A stretch of 18,496 nucleotides of DNA from Sedimenticola sp. (GCA_030590525.1 JAUUYI010000005.1:1-18496), one strand, 5' to 3'; shown: positions 6,732-15,411, counted from the stretch's first letter. Made by a program: numbers and translations. The notes: generated by a model not told the origin, from the letters alone.

Positions 6732-8492
6732 CTACATCCTTTCCGGTGCCGAAACACCCAGGAGATTGAGCCCGTTTCGCAGCACCTGCTGGACCGCCAT
6801 GACCAGTTTGACCCGTGCATCCCGCAATGCCCGATCATCCACCAGAAACTGGCAGGCGTTGTAGTAGGTATGCAAATCATTCGCCAGTTCCCGCAGATAA
6901 TGGGTGAGCTGATGAGGCTCCTCATTGAGCGCCGATGCCTCCACCACCTCCTGGTAACGGGATAGCCGATTCAACAGTGCGAGCTCATGATTCTCCACCA
7001 GCCGCCCCAGGTTGGCGACGCCTGTGTCGGATTCCACTTCCAGCCCCTTCTCCGCCGCCTGGCGCAGCACACTGCTGATCCTGGCATGAGCATACTGGAC
7101 GTAGTAGACCGGATTGTCGCTGGACTGTGACTTGGCCAGATCCAGATCGAAGTCAAGATGCTGTTCACACTTGCGCATCACGTAGAAGAAACGGGCCGCA
7201 TCACGCCCCACTTCCTTGCGCAGTTCTCTCAGGGTGACGAAGGAGCCTGAGCGGGTGGACATCTGCACCTTCTCGCCCGCACGATAGAGATTGGCGAACT
7301 GTACCAGCAGCACATCCAGCTTCGAGGGATCGGCGCCCAGCGCCTCCAGGGCGGCGTTCACTCGGGGTATATAGCCGTGATGATCCGCTCCCCAGACATC
7401 GATCACCCGGTCGAAACCCCGTTCCAGCTTATCCATGTGGTAGGCGATGTCCGAGGCAAAATAGGTAGTCTGACCATTTTCGCGCTCGATCACCCGGTCT
7501 TTTTCATCACCAAAGCTGGTGGAGCGAAACCAGAGGGCGCCCTCTTTCTCATACAGATGACCGGCACTGCGCAGGCGCTCCAGGGCCCGGTTTACTGCAC
7601 CGGATTCGGTCAGGCTACGCTCTGAATACCACTCATCGTAGTGCACGCCGAACAGTTCCAGATCCTCCCGAATATCGTCCAGAATGGTGTTCAGGGCGAG
7701 TTCGAATACAAAGCGGTAACGATTGTCACCCAGCAACTGCCGGGCCCGCCCAATCAAGGCATCGATGTGGGACTCCTTGTCACCTCCCTGAGGCTCGTCT
7801 GCCGGCAAGCCAGCGAACACCTGCTGCGCACTGAATCTATACCCATCACCGTGCTCCCGGTGCAGCGCGGCCGCGATGTCCCAGACGTAGTCCCCCCGGT
7901 AGCCGTTGCTGGGAAAACTCAGTTCCTCATCACACAGGCCGAGGTAGCGGAGCCAGACGCTGGTTGCCAGGATGTCCATCTGCCGGCCGGCATCATTGAC
8001 GTAGTATTCCCGGTGCACGTCGAAGCCAACTGCCTGCAGTAGATCGGCCACCACCGCCCCGTAGGCGGCACCCCGACCATGCCCCACATGCAGGGGGCCG
8101 GTGGGGTTGGCAGAGACGAACTCCACCTGCACCCGCCGGCCACCACCCAGCAACGAACGCCCGAAGTCATGTCCCTGCTCCAGGATATGGGGAATCAATG
8201 AGTGGTAGGCAGTGGGTGACAGATAAAAATTGATGAAACCAGGGCCGGCGATTTCAACCTTCTCCACCAGCTCGCTTTTCGGCAGCACCGCCACCAGCTT
8301 TTCGGCCAGGTCCCGCGGTCGGGTGCGCGCAACTTTGGCCAGCACCATGGCCACATTACAGGCGAAGTCACCAAATCGGGCATCCCGGGCTCGCTCTATC
8401 ACGGGCTGCGGGATCTGATCTTCCGGAATGATGCCTGTGGCAGCGATCCGTTCGAGCGCCTGGGTCACCAGTTTCTGAATCTGACTCTTCAT
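6732..8492 (-). CDS. argS: Arginyl-tRNA synthetase
   Basis: A 586-residue class I synthetase that charges tRNA-Arg in the cytoplasm, of the usual bacterial length. The N-terminal additional domain recognising the tRNA D-loop covers about 1-115. The catalytic core has [14 protein letters not shown] at 128-141 with the HIGH motif as His135-Val-Gly-His138. The KMSKS counterpart is the degenerate VQMSTRSG, typical of bacterial ArgRS. The C-terminal anticodon-binding domain ends in the classic [17 protein letters not shown]. The ATG lies 5 nt after the stop of the DHH gene and has only GAG directly before it, so translation probably depends on coupling to that gene. Confidence 0.98.
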   Translation of the reverse strand: MKSQIQKLVTQALERIAATGIIPEDQIPQPVIERARDARFGDFACNVAMVLAKVARTRPRDLAEKLVAVLPKSELVEKVEIAGPGFINFYLSPTAYHSLIPHILEQGHDFGRSLLGGGRRVQVEFVSANPTGPLHVGHGRGAAYGAVVADLLQAVGFDVHREYYVNDAGRQMDILATSVWLRYLGLCDEELSFPSNGYRGDYVWDIAAALHREHGDGYRFSAQQVFAGLPADEPQGGDKESHIDALIGRARQLLGDNRYRFVFELALNTILDDIREDLELFGVHYDEWYSERSLTESGAVNRALERLRSAGHLYEKEGALWFRSTSFGDEKDRVIERENGQTTYFASDIAYHMDKLERGFDRVIDVWGADHHGYIPRVNAALEALGADPSKLDVLLVQFANLYRAGEKVQMSTRSGSFVTLRELRKEVGRDAARFFYVMRKCEQHLDFDLDLAKSQSSDNPVYYVQYAHARISSVLRQAAEKGLEVESDTGVANLGRLVENHELALLNRLSRYQEVVEASALNEEPHQLTHYLRELANDLHTYYNACQFLVDDRALRDARVKLVMAVQQVLRNGLNLLGVSAPERM

Positions 8493-8497
8493 CTCTA

Positions 8498-9451
8498 TCA
8501 GAATGCCTGGGTAAAGGCGGATACGAACCGGTCGTACATCTCATCCGGCAGCTGGTTGATGCCGGCCGCTGCCTTGCGCCCTCCACCGGTAGGAAACTGG
8601 CGGCACAGCTGATCGGCGCCCTCTTTGAGCGCCAGGGGCGCGCGTACACTGACCACGAATCCGCCTTCAGGCAGATGGGTGAGCAAGGCATGGGCCCGGT
8701 CGGGCGCTGCCTGGGCCAACTGGTTGGCAAACACCCCGCTGACCCGGCGGGCCCAGGGGTCCATCGGAAGCACATAGATGGCGTGACGCTTCGTCTCCAG
8801 GGTCGGCTTCAACGCCTCTGCATTGGACATGTCATCCCGATATCCCGCTTGCAGACGGGCAAAAGCCGGGTCGGCGGCAATGAATTCCAAGGGATCCGCA
8901 TAGGGGTGCAGGCTGCGGTACAGCTCGTCCGGTGGAAAGTGGAGATCTTCGACCGTTGCGCCATAACCATTGTAGTTTAGATAGATACCCAGTTCCCGCA
9001 GTTGCACCAACTGCTCCTCATCCAGCCCCAACGGCTCGGCGGCCTTACGCGCCGAGCTGTCAAAATTGTCACCAAAAGTACCGACCACCGCCCAGGCTCG
9101 CTGTTCCCCATTCAGGTAGCGGTCCATCAGCAGGCTGGTCCCCACGTCGGGCGTAAGCTCGATATGGGTATCGAGTTCCGGATGCTCGGGGATATCACCG
9201 GCAAAGTGGTGATCGAAATAGCGGACGCGGGCGCCCCTGCCCAGCACGGCCTGCAGGGCATCCCGGTTTTTGTCCAGGGAGATATCCAGCACCGTCACCA
9301 GATCACCCTCTCCCGCCCCCACCTGCTTCAGCAGAGAGATGTCCCGCTTGACCCCGGTAACCAGGATGCTCTCCTCCGGCTGTGCCAGCCGCAACTGCTG
9401 CAGGGCACAAATGCCATCGGCATCACCATTGAACACATCATAATTTGCCAT
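8498..9451 (-). CDS. DHH/DHHA1-family phosphoesterase
   Basis: A 317-residue cytoplasmic protein with the metal-binding motifs of the DHH superfamily: NGDADG at 8-13, Asp56 in VLDIS, DHH at 80-82 and GDN at 127-129. The C-terminal DHHA1 part ends with GGGRKAAAG at 289-297, a nucleotide-binding loop seen in NrnA and RecJ relatives. Such enzymes cleave short oligonucleotides, pAp or similar phosphoesters using Mn2+. It lacks the architecture of full-length RecJ. It is the first gene of an operon with argS and the SPOR gene. The ATG has AGGTGA 7 nt upstream. The substrate cannot be decided from sequence; a nanoRNase or pAp phosphatase is plausible. Confidence 0.85.
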   Translation of the reverse strand: MANYDVFNGDADGICALQQLRLAQPEESILVTGVKRDISLLKQVGAGEGDLVTVLDISLDKNRDALQAVLGRGARVRYFDHHFAGDIPEHPELDTHIELTPDVGTSLLMDRYLNGEQRAWAVVGTFGDNFDSSARKAAEPLGLDEEQLVQLRELGIYLNYNGYGATVEDLHFPPDELYRSLHPYADPLEFIAADPAFARLQAGYRDDMSNAEALKPTLETKRHAIYVLPMDPWARRVSGVFANQLAQAAPDRAHALLTHLPEGGFVVSVRAPLALKEGADQLCRQFPTGGGRKAAAGINQLPDEMYDRFVSAFTQAF

Positions 9452-9478
9452 CTTCTGTCACCTGTTCAAAGAAAGGTA

Positions 9479-9644
9479 CTAGGAGCCTGTCCGAGAATAG
9501 AGAACCTACTGCGGGAAACCCATTCTGGCCAGATTTCCCGATTAAATTCGTTAAATATATCCAATATTCGCCTCATTTAATCGAAAAATCTGACTCAAAA
9601 TGGATTCCTCTCGCTACGGTTCCTATTCTCGGACAGGCTCCTAG
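9479..9644. mobile_element. MITE-like hairpin element with 22-bp perfect terminal inverted repeats
   Basis: The ends 9479-9500 and 9623-9644 are perfect reverse complements (core GAGCCTGTCCGAGAATAG), each ending in CTAG. Similarity between the arms continues inward with mismatches, through GAACC, CCATT, AGATTT and GATTAAAT, to about 9547 and 9575, so nearly the whole 166 bp folds back on itself around an AT-rich centre. There is no credible protein. CTAG at both ends could be a 4-bp target duplication (YTAR-type, as for IS5 relatives), or TA could be a 2-bp duplication (IS630/mariner type). It lies 27 bp upstream of the DHH-argS operon, so that operon's promoter must lie in or beyond it. Confidence 0.75.
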
Positions 9645-9790
9645 GAAAAGAAACCAGTAAGGATAAATGAAAGGATCTAGGAAAAACAGGATTAAAACAG
9701 GGCCCAGGAGCAAGGACCAAAGCTCCAGGTTCCAGAAAAAGTGAAAATAAAGATAGGCTCTTCCCCTGATCAAGTGGGTAGTTTACCGTT
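9645..9790. other. Non-coding spacer, purine-rich on the plus strand
   Basis: This is part of the 469-bp gap between the DHH gene and the redoxin gene. The plus strand is rich in A and G, and CTAGGAAAA occurs twice (9641-9649 and 9678-9686). Frames are open by chance here but show no credible coding pattern. No RNA gene or regulatory site could be supported. Confidence 0.5.
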
Positions 9791-9816
9791 GCAGGGTCGA
9801 ATTCATTCGGCCCTAC
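9791..9816. repeat. REP-like short palindrome
   Basis: Arms AGGGTCGAA (9793-9801) and TTCGGCCCT (9806-9814) form a 9-bp stem with one G-T pair around a TTCA loop, with an outer G-C pair at 9791/9816. The shape and intergenic position resemble dispersed extragenic palindromes. It is over 100 bp upstream of the redoxin gene and has no T-tract, so it is not a convincing terminator. Confidence 0.6.
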
Positions 9817-9920
9817 AGAAGAACCATAAAAAATATGACGTTTTGAATTGTGAATGAAATAACAGAACCCCTTGAACGGTCTTTACTTGTTGCGAGCGGA
9901 TAGGTTTCCGGGGGGCGAGT

Positions 9921-10496
9921 GTGGATATGGGCGTGCACAGAATTGCTGTAACCGATCATCGCCGAGCGGTGATACTGCTCTGTATCTTACTCTTTGCTGC
10001 CACTTTCTGGACCAGCACCCATGGCGCCCAAACAGCCCAGGTACCGGAGTTCACCCACTCCGATGAGGCGAGCTGGATCAACAGCCCGCCCCTCGCCCTG
10101 AAGGATCTGCAGGGCAGGGTGGTACTGCTCGATTTCTGGACTTTCGACTGCTGGAACTGTCAGCGCAGCCTGCCATGGCTCAAATCCCTGGAGAAAAAAT
10201 ACCGGGGGCGCCCATTTCAGGTCATCGGCGTGCATACACCAGAGTTCCCCCACGAGAGAAGCCGGGGGCGGCTGCTGGACCGGATAAAGCTGCTCAACAT
10301 CGAACACCCCGTGATGGTGGACAACGACTTCTCCTACTGGAACGCTGTCGGCACCCATGGCTGGCCCAGCTTCTATCTGATCGACAAAACGGGGCAGGTG
10401 CGGGAAACGCATGTTGGGGAGATCCATCTGGATGACAAGACTGCACAGCAGATCGAAACGATGATCGATACGCTTTTGGCTACAGAAAATCGGTAA
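9921..10496 (+). CDS. Membrane-anchored or exported thioredoxin-like (TlpA/redoxin family) protein
   Basis: A 191-residue protein with an N-terminal hydrophobic helix at about 16-31 that ends near a possible signal-peptidase site (THGAQ), so the thioredoxin domain faces the periplasm. The active site is DFWTFDCWNC, with Cys77 and Cys80, and the cis-Pro is Pro149 in THGWPSFYLID. The extended FWTFDCWNC form is typical of the redoxin branch found in DipZ C-termini and related proteins rather than classical TlpA/ResA (often CxPC). A role in disulfide reduction or peroxide handling is inferred. GTG 9921 gives the longest form; ATG 9927 is also possible. A G-rich stretch (9910-9916) precedes the start. 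The 3' end overlaps the convergent GDPD gene by 17 bp. Confidence 0.88.
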   Translation: MDMGVHRIAVTDHRRAVILLCILLFAATFWTSTHGAQTAQVPEFTHSDEASWINSPPLALKDLQGRVVLLDFWTFDCWNCQRSLPWLKSLEKKYRGRPFQVIGVHTPEFPHERSRGRLLDRIKLLNIEHPVMVDNDFSYWNAVGTHGWPSFYLIDKTGQVRETHVGEIHLDDKTAQQIETMIDTLLATENR

Positions 10497-11292
10497 AGAT
10501 CGATCTGACCCCCATAGTGAACAGTTCTGCCTTTCTCTCCGGATCATTCACGGTGAACACATTCACGCTGAAACCCGCCTGGTTGAGCCGGGCAACCAGG
10601 GCCGCATCGGTGATCGCATCAGCTGGATTGTAGGCGCAAACACCAAGCCGCTGCAGATAATCGATCAGCTGCGCCGGATGGCGATGCTCCTCCAGTGCCG
10701 CCGTGGATACATCCGGCGCCCGCGCGGCAACCTGCTGCAGGTACTCATGCTGCATGGAGGAGATCAGCACCAGCGGCGCGCAACCGACGCTATGGATCAC
10801 ATCCAGCACGCGTTCCACCACCCGCTCGTGATGAGGCGCTTCAGTCAGATCCTTTATTTCGATGTTGACCGGATATCCGTGCTTTCGGACGAACTGGAGC
10901 AGTTGTTCCAGGGTGGGCAGAGATTGTGGAAGCAGCGGTGCCAGCTCGGCAGCACCGACCCGACCATCACGCAGGGTATGGAAGGGGTCCGCCTGCAGAA
11001 ACCAGCTGCCAAAATCGAGCTGTAGTAACTCCTCGAAAGTAAAATCATGGACCCGCCAGGGCGCCCGCCGGGCGAATGCTGGTAACTCCGCCACATTGGT
11101 GGTGCGCTGCAGGGTCGCATCGTGCACGATTACCGGCAAACTATCCTGGCTGCACTGGACATCGACCTCCAGGAAGTCACTCCGCCCCAGGGCGCGCTCG
11201 AAGGCGCTCATGGTGTTCTCGGGGCGGGTCGAACGCGCACCCCGATGGGCTGCGATCAACCGTTCCCCACCGATGCACTGGAAAAAATTCAC
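10480..11292 (-). CDS. Glycerophosphodiester phosphodiesterase, UgpQ-like
   Basis: A 270-residue TIM-barrel enzyme that hydrolyses glycerophosphodiesters to glycerol-3-phosphate and an alcohol. Catalytic signatures are AAHRGA with His16 and Arg17, RPENT (Glu25, Asn26), LEVDV (Glu42, Asp44) and IVHDATLQRTTN (His57). The C-terminal pattern FSVNVFTVNDPERKAELFTMGV also matches the family. There is no signal peptide, so it should be cytoplasmic, like E. coli UgpQ. The start is GTG, overlapping the stop of the upstream permease gene as GTGA, which shows it is the last gene of the transporter operon and suggests it acts on an imported substrate. It ends within the 3' end of the convergent redoxin gene. 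Confidence 0.93.
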   Translation of the reverse strand: MNFFQCIGGERLIAAHRGARSTRPENTMSAFERALGRSDFLEVDVQCSQDSLPVIVHDATLQRTTNVAELPAFARRAPWRVHDFTFEELLQLDFGSWFLQADPFHTLRDGRVGAAELAPLLPQSLPTLEQLLQFVRKHGYPVNIEIKDLTEAPHHERVVERVLDVIHSVGCAPLVLISSMQHEYLQQVAARAPDVSTAALEEHRHPAQLIDYLQRLGVCAYNPADAITDAALVARLNQAGFSVNVFTVNDPERKAELFTMGVRSIFTDFL

Positions 11293-12149
11293 GCTTTGGT
11301 CGTCTGCCCGCTGAGCAACAGGTTGGTCACGGCCAGCAGGGAGGTGCCCACGATCAGCAGAAAAGAGATGGCATTGATCACCGGGGTACTGCCATCCCGC
11401 ACCTGAAGGTAGAGATTGATCGGCAGTGTGGTGTCCGACCCGACCAGAAACAGGGTGGTGTTGAAGTTCTCGAAACTCATCAAAAAGGCCACTGCCCCGG
11501 CGCCGATCAGGGCCGGTTTGAGGAACGGGATCACGATCAACCGGATTACATCGAGGCGACTGGCCCCCAGATTGAGCGCCGCCTCCTCCAGGGTGGGGTC
11601 GAACTTCCTCAACCGGGCCGACACCACCAGCAACACGAAGGTGGTAATGAAGGAGAACTGACCCAGCACCACCAGCCAGAAGCTTGGGCGCAGCAGGGCC
11701 AGATCGATACCAAGCCGCTCCTCCACGAACAGACCGGCGCTGTTGGCCGCCAGCAGGAGGGAGATGCCGAGAATTACCCCGGGTATCACCAACGGTGTGA
11801 GGGCGAGAAAGTAGAGTCCCTGTTTAAACCGGAACTGCTCCTGCTCGAACAGAAACGCACCCATGGTGCCCACCAGCAGCGACAGCAGAGAGACGAAGAA
11901 AGCGGTCTGAAAACTGACCCAGATACTCTTCAGATTGTTCTGGTCATGGAAGATGCCCACCCGCTCGAGGGTATCAGCGGTAAACCACTCCAGCGTGAAT
12001 CCCTTCCATGGCAGGGAAGGGAAGTTGGAGTCGTTGAAGGCGAGGATGCAGGTGATCGCCAGCGGGGCGAACAGAAACAGGTAGAACAGCGCGATGTAGA
12101 CGCGGTAGCCCAGCATGTAACCGCGGCTGCCAGGAAGGGTGCGGATCAT
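11289..12149 (-). CDS. potC: ABC transporter permease, PotC-like
   Basis: A 286-residue inner-membrane permease of the Pot (spermidine/putrescine) group with about six transmembrane helices. The cytoplasmic EAA loop that docks on the ATPase is EEAALNLGASRLDVIRL at 188-204, followed by VIPFLKPALIGA. The amino-terminal segment VYIALFYLFLFAPLAI is typical of PotC/PotI. The ATG overlaps the stop of the PotB-like gene (ATGA), with GGAGGG about 8 nt upstream, and its own stop overlaps the GDPD start. The name describes family only; the substrate may not be a polyamine (see the binding protein). Confidence 0.9.
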   Translation of the reverse strand: MIRTLPGSRGYMLGYRVYIALFYLFLFAPLAITCILAFNDSNFPSLPWKGFTLEWFTADTLERVGIFHDQNNLKSIWVSFQTAFFVSLLSLLVGTMGAFLFEQEQFRFKQGLYFLALTPLVIPGVILGISLLLAANSAGLFVEERLGIDLALLRPSFWLVVLGQFSFITTFVLLVVSARLRKFDPTLEEAALNLGASRLDVIRLIVIPFLKPALIGAGAVAFLMSFENFNTTLFLVGSDTTLPINLYLQVRDGSTPVINAISFLLIVGTSLLAVTNLLLSGQTTKA

Positions 12150-13003
12150 GTCAGCGCCCTCCCCAGATCCTGCCGGCTCAGCCTGAGGCCGGCCCAGATG
12201 ATGAGGGAGGAGAGCAGCAGCAGCAGAAAGCCAAACGCCGCGCCCTGATTCCAGTTGAAACTGGCGATGAATTGATTGTAGATCTGCTCGGTGAACCAGA
12301 GCGAATTCTTGCCCCCCATCAGGTTAGGTGTCAGATAGTTGCCCAGGGTGAGCATGAACACCACGATGGCGCCGGATGTGATCCCAGGGGCCGCATAGGG
12401 GATGACAATACGGAGGAAGATGGTCAGCTTGGAGGCGCCCAGATCGTGGGCCGCCTCGATCAGGTTGTCGTCCATCCCCTCCAGAGAGGAGATCAGGGGC
12501 ACCGCCATGAACAGCATGGAGGTGTAAACCAGTCCCATCACCATGCTTACGTCGTTGTAGAGCAGCTCCACCGGTTGCTCCAGCAGACCCATACCCAGCA
12601 GCAGGTGGTTGATCACTCCGCTCTCACGCAGCAGAATCATCCAGCCATAGACCCGCACCAGTTCGCTGACCCAGAAGGGCATCAACAGCAGGATGGTGAG
12701 GAAGGCACTGTAACGGCGGTGCACCACCTTGGTGATGTAGAAGGCGACCGGAAAGGTGATGAGAAAGGTGAGCAGCGTCACCAGCAGGGCATAGGTGGCG
12801 GTACGGGCGAAGGTGAGCCAGTAGATGCGCTCACTGAAAAAACTGTGGTAGTTGTCGAGGGTCCAGATCGCTTCACCCAGATCGTCCTCCCCCCGCAAGG
12901 ACATGATAAACAGATCGATGTGGGGCACCACGATCAGAAGCAGCAGCCACATCAATACCGGCGCCAGGAAGATATAGAGCCCGATCTTGGTTTCTCTGCG
13001 CAT
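12146..13003 (-). CDS. potB: ABC transporter permease, PotB-like
   Basis: A 285-residue inner-membrane permease with about six helices, partner of the PotC-like subunit. The first helix is GLYIFLAPVLMWLLLLIVVP at about 8-27; the EAA loop is IEAAHDLGASKLTIFLRIV at 182-200, followed by IPYAAPGITSG. The frame is open to 13054, overlapping the ATPase gene, but ATG 13003 (MRRETKIG) is preferred because AGGAG lies 8 nt upstream and it leaves a clean 19-bp gap after the potA stop. E. coli PotB has 275 residues, which fits the shorter form. Confidence 0.9.
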   Translation of the reverse strand: MRRETKIGLYIFLAPVLMWLLLLIVVPHIDLFIMSLRGEDDLGEAIWTLDNYHSFFSERIYWLTFARTATYALLVTLLTFLITFPVAFYITKVVHRRYSAFLTILLLMPFWVSELVRVYGWMILLRESGVINHLLLGMGLLEQPVELLYNDVSMVMGLVYTSMLFMAVPLISSLEGMDDNLIEAAHDLGASKLTIFLRIVIPYAAPGITSGAIVVFMLTLGNYLTPNLMGGKNSLWFTEQIYNQFIASFNWNQGAAFGFLLLLLSSLIIWAGLRLSRQDLGRALT

Positions 13004-13022
13004 TCGCCGAACTCCTGGACCC

Positions 13023-14108
13023 TCAGGCGTGTACCGGGTAACAGCGGCAGGCATCTATATAGACACCGGCGGTGATCCTGTCGCCCGGGCCGATGTGGGC
13101 GAACTGGCGGTTCTGGGGGAGTGAGACCATGATCTCCCGCTCACTTTCGCCGACCGTCGCCAGCACTTTGGTGTTGGAACCGTCAAACAGGATCGTCTTT
13201 ACCTGCAGGGTAAAACGATTGATCCCCGACAGCGACTCCTCCGGCTGCAGGATGATCGACTCCGGCCGGATGAAGAGCCGGCACTCCGGTCTCTCCATGG
13301 GCTGCATCGGGGTCGCCTGCAACTGCAGACCGGTATCGGTGCGCACTCTGATCTGCTTCTCCTCCTGCTCCTCGATCTGTGCCGGGAACTGATTGCTCTC
13401 TCCCACGAAACCGGCGACGAAACAGCTGGCGGGGGAATCATACAGCGCCCTTGGCGGGCCCACCTGCTCGAGCCGCCCGGCATTCATCACCGCCACCCGG
13501 TCCGACATCACCAGTGCCTCGGACTGATCGTGCGTAATATAGATAAAGGTGGTTCCCACCTCCGACTGGAGTTTCTTCAGCTCAATCTTCATCTGCTCAC
13601 GCAGCTTCAGATCCAGTGCCCCCAGGGGCTCATCGAGCAGCAGGATAGAGGGCTCCAGAACCAGGGCGCGGGCGATGGCCACACGCTGCTTCTGCCCACC
13701 GGAGAGCTGGCCAACCTGCTTGGCGCCATAGTCTGCAAGCCCCACCCGTTCCAGGATGGACTCCACCCGGCGTCCGATCTCCGCGGCAGCCAGTCGCTTC
13801 CGCTTCAGGCCGAATGCGATGTTCCCCGCCACATCCATCATCGGGAACAGGGCCAGGTTCTGGAACACCAGATTCACCGGCCGCCTGTTAGGGGGTATCC
13901 CCCGCATATCCTTGCCACGAATCCGGATGACACCGCTGGTGGGCTCCTGGAAGCCTGCAATCATCCTCAACAGCGTAGTCTTGCCACAGCCCGAAGGCCC
14001 CAGGATAGAGAAAAAACTCCCCTCCTGGACCTCCAGGCTCACATTGTCGACGGCAACCATTGTGTCGAAGCGACGGACCAGCTCCCTGATTTCCAGAACG
14101 ACATCCAC
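13023..14108 (-). CDS. potA: ABC transporter ATP-binding protein, PotA-like
   Basis: A 361-residue cytoplasmic ATPase that powers the PotB/PotC-like permeases. Walker A is GPSGCGKT at 37-44, the Q-loop is Gln83 in VFQNLALFP, the signature LSGGQ is at 135-139, Walker B ILLLDE is at 155-160 with catalytic Glu160, and the switch His is His193 in ITHDQSEA. Residues about 235-361 form the C-terminal TOBE-type regulatory domain of the PotA/MalK group. The start is GTG, 9 nt after the stop of the binding-protein gene. The nearest AGG is about 12 nt upstream, so initiation is probably coupled. Confidence 0.94.
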   Translation of the reverse strand: MDVVLEIRELVRRFDTMVAVDNVSLEVQEGSFFSILGPSGCGKTTLLRMIAGFQEPTSGVIRIRGKDMRGIPPNRRPVNLVFQNLALFPMMDVAGNIAFGLKRKRLAAAEIGRRVESILERVGLADYGAKQVGQLSGGQKQRVAIARALVLEPSILLLDEPLGALDLKLREQMKIELKKLQSEVGTTFIYITHDQSEALVMSDRVAVMNAGRLEQVGPPRALYDSPASCFVAGFVGESNQFPAQIEEQEEKQIRVRTDTGLQLQATPMQPMERPECRLFIRPESIILQPEESLSGINRFTLQVKTILFDGSNTKVLATVGESEREIMVSLPQNRQFAHIGPGDRITAGVYIDACRCYPVHA

Positions 14109-14117
14109 TGTACCGGG

Positions 14118-15185
14118 CTACCTGGACGCTTTTACGCGATCGAGGATTTTTCCCTCTATCTGCTCCAGCTTGGCCGGTACCGGTGGGTACCACTTAATGT
14201 TGTCGATATCTGCCGCGGAGAAAGAGCGGGTGAAATTGTCCCGGATCGATTCATCGAGAAACTCGTTTGCACCCTTTGAAGCGGTCCCGTATTTCTCCTG
14301 GTTGGTGAAATAGGCAGCATTCTCCGGTTTCAGCATGAAGTTGATCCATTTGTAGGCCCCCTCCACGTTTTTCGACTTGGCCGGGATGGCAAAGGTATCG
14401 ATCCAGCCCAAGGCACCGCTCTTTGGTGCCACAAAGTCGATATCCGGGTTTTCATCGTGCAGCTTCCAGCCACCATTGTCCCACCCCAGTGCCACATGCA
14501 CCTCACCACTGCGCATCAGCTCCAGCAGGGCATCCCCGTTGGCATAGTAGTTCTTGACCAGCGGTTTACCGCTGATCAGGCGATCACCTACCTTCTCCAT
14601 CAGTACCTTGTAAGCCTTGGGATCACTGTAGCTGGCGAACGGATCGTAATCATTGGAAAAAGCCAGGGCAATCAGCGTGGGCCGCTTCAGTCTATAGCTG
14701 ATACGCCCCGTATATTTCGGGTCGAGCAGCGCATCGTAGTCCTTCGCGTTCCGGGCCTTCGCCTTGTTGACGATGAGTCCGGAGGTGCCGTAGCAGAAGG
14801 GAGCGGCGAATGAGTCCGACCCGACTTTGGTGTTGTCCTGCACCGCTGTCAGCATCGAGGAGATGAACTGAGAGGCGTCGATTTTGCGGTAGTCCATCGG
14901 CTGATAGATCTTATATTTGGCCTGGACCGCGGAGATACGATCCTGACTCGGCTGAGCCAGGTCGAAACCGGCACCGCGGGTAGCCCGCAGCTTGGCAATC
15001 ATCTCTTCATTGTTAGAGTAAGTCAGTTCCACCTTGATGCCCGTCTCTTTTTCAAACTTTTCCACCAGCACCTTGGGCGCATAGCCGGTCCAGGTGAGCA
15101 GTCGCAAGGTCTCCTGAGCCATTGAGGTGCTGGATGCCGCAAGGGCAAGCAGCACTATGGAGGCGCGCAACACTGTTTTCTTCAT
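14118..15185 (-). CDS. potD: PotD-like periplasmic solute-binding protein
   Basis: A 355-residue exported binding protein of the PotD/PotF family and first gene of the operon. The signal peptide MKKTVLRASIVLLALAASS ends near SMA-QE. ATG 15185 is preferred because GGAG lies 9 nt upstream and it gives a textbook signal; ATG 15200 (five residues longer) also has AGGA and is possible. Compared with E. coli PotD from memory, the aromatic cage is kept: Trp32 and Tyr35 in TWTGY, Trp235 in GWDNG, Trp261 and Asp263 in GWID, Tyr299. The acidic pair Asp168/Glu171 of PotD appears as Lys167/Thr170 inside the basic segment YRLKRPT, and Gln327 as Tyr333. Ligand recognition is therefore probably altered, and polyamine binding should not be assumed. 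Confidence 0.9.
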   Translation of the reverse strand: MKKTVLRASIVLLALAASSTSMAQETLRLLTWTGYAPKVLVEKFEKETGIKVELTYSNNEEMIAKLRATRGAGFDLAQPSQDRISAVQAKYKIYQPMDYRKIDASQFISSMLTAVQDNTKVGSDSFAAPFCYGTSGLIVNKAKARNAKDYDALLDPKYTGRISYRLKRPTLIALAFSNDYDPFASYSDPKAYKVLMEKVGDRLISGKPLVKNYYANGDALLELMRSGEVHVALGWDNGGWKLHDENPDIDFVAPKSGALGWIDTFAIPAKSKNVEGAYKWINFMLKPENAAYFTNQEKYGTASKGANEFLDESIRDNFTRSFSAADIDNIKWYPPVPAKLEQIEGKILDRVKASR

Positions 15186-15411
15186 ATCAACATTCTCCAT
15201 CGGTCCTGATTTCTGGTTTAGCGGTAATCCACTCTAAAGACTTATCCGTTTGAATCACTTCGGATACTATAGATTAGTTCTGACAAAATACACCACATAC
15301 CACGCATCAGCATCCGCCAGCTATTGTGTATTTTTCAACCTTACGGTTTTATAGCCGCTATCGTATGAGGTTCCTGCTATACACCCCATCTCCTCCCCCG
15401 GGAAGAGAGAG

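Noticed and set aside
9573..9773. 66-codon minus-strand frame with hydrophobic stretch in the 9452-9920 spacer
   Set aside because: It runs through the hairpin element and the purine-rich spacer; the hydrophobic look comes from T-rich codons, and there is no convincing ribosome site or family resemblance.
11076..12248. 390-codon open frame on the plus strand
   Set aside because: It is antisense to the GDPD and PotC-like genes, is full of Gln, His and Arg, and has no recognisable domain; it is a shadow of GC-rich coding sequence.
13004..13054. Upstream extension of the PotB-like gene
   Set aside because: It would overlap the end of the ATPase gene by 32 bp, while ATG 13003 has a strong AGGAG at good spacing.
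12272..13075. 267-codon open frame on the plus strand
   Set aside because: Antisense to the PotB-like permease gene, with His/Gln/Asp-rich composition and no domain.
15186..15411. Promoter of the pot-like operon, including a TATAGT-like hexamer
   Set aside because: No acceptable -35 element lies at 16-18 nt from it, so no promoter is annotated.
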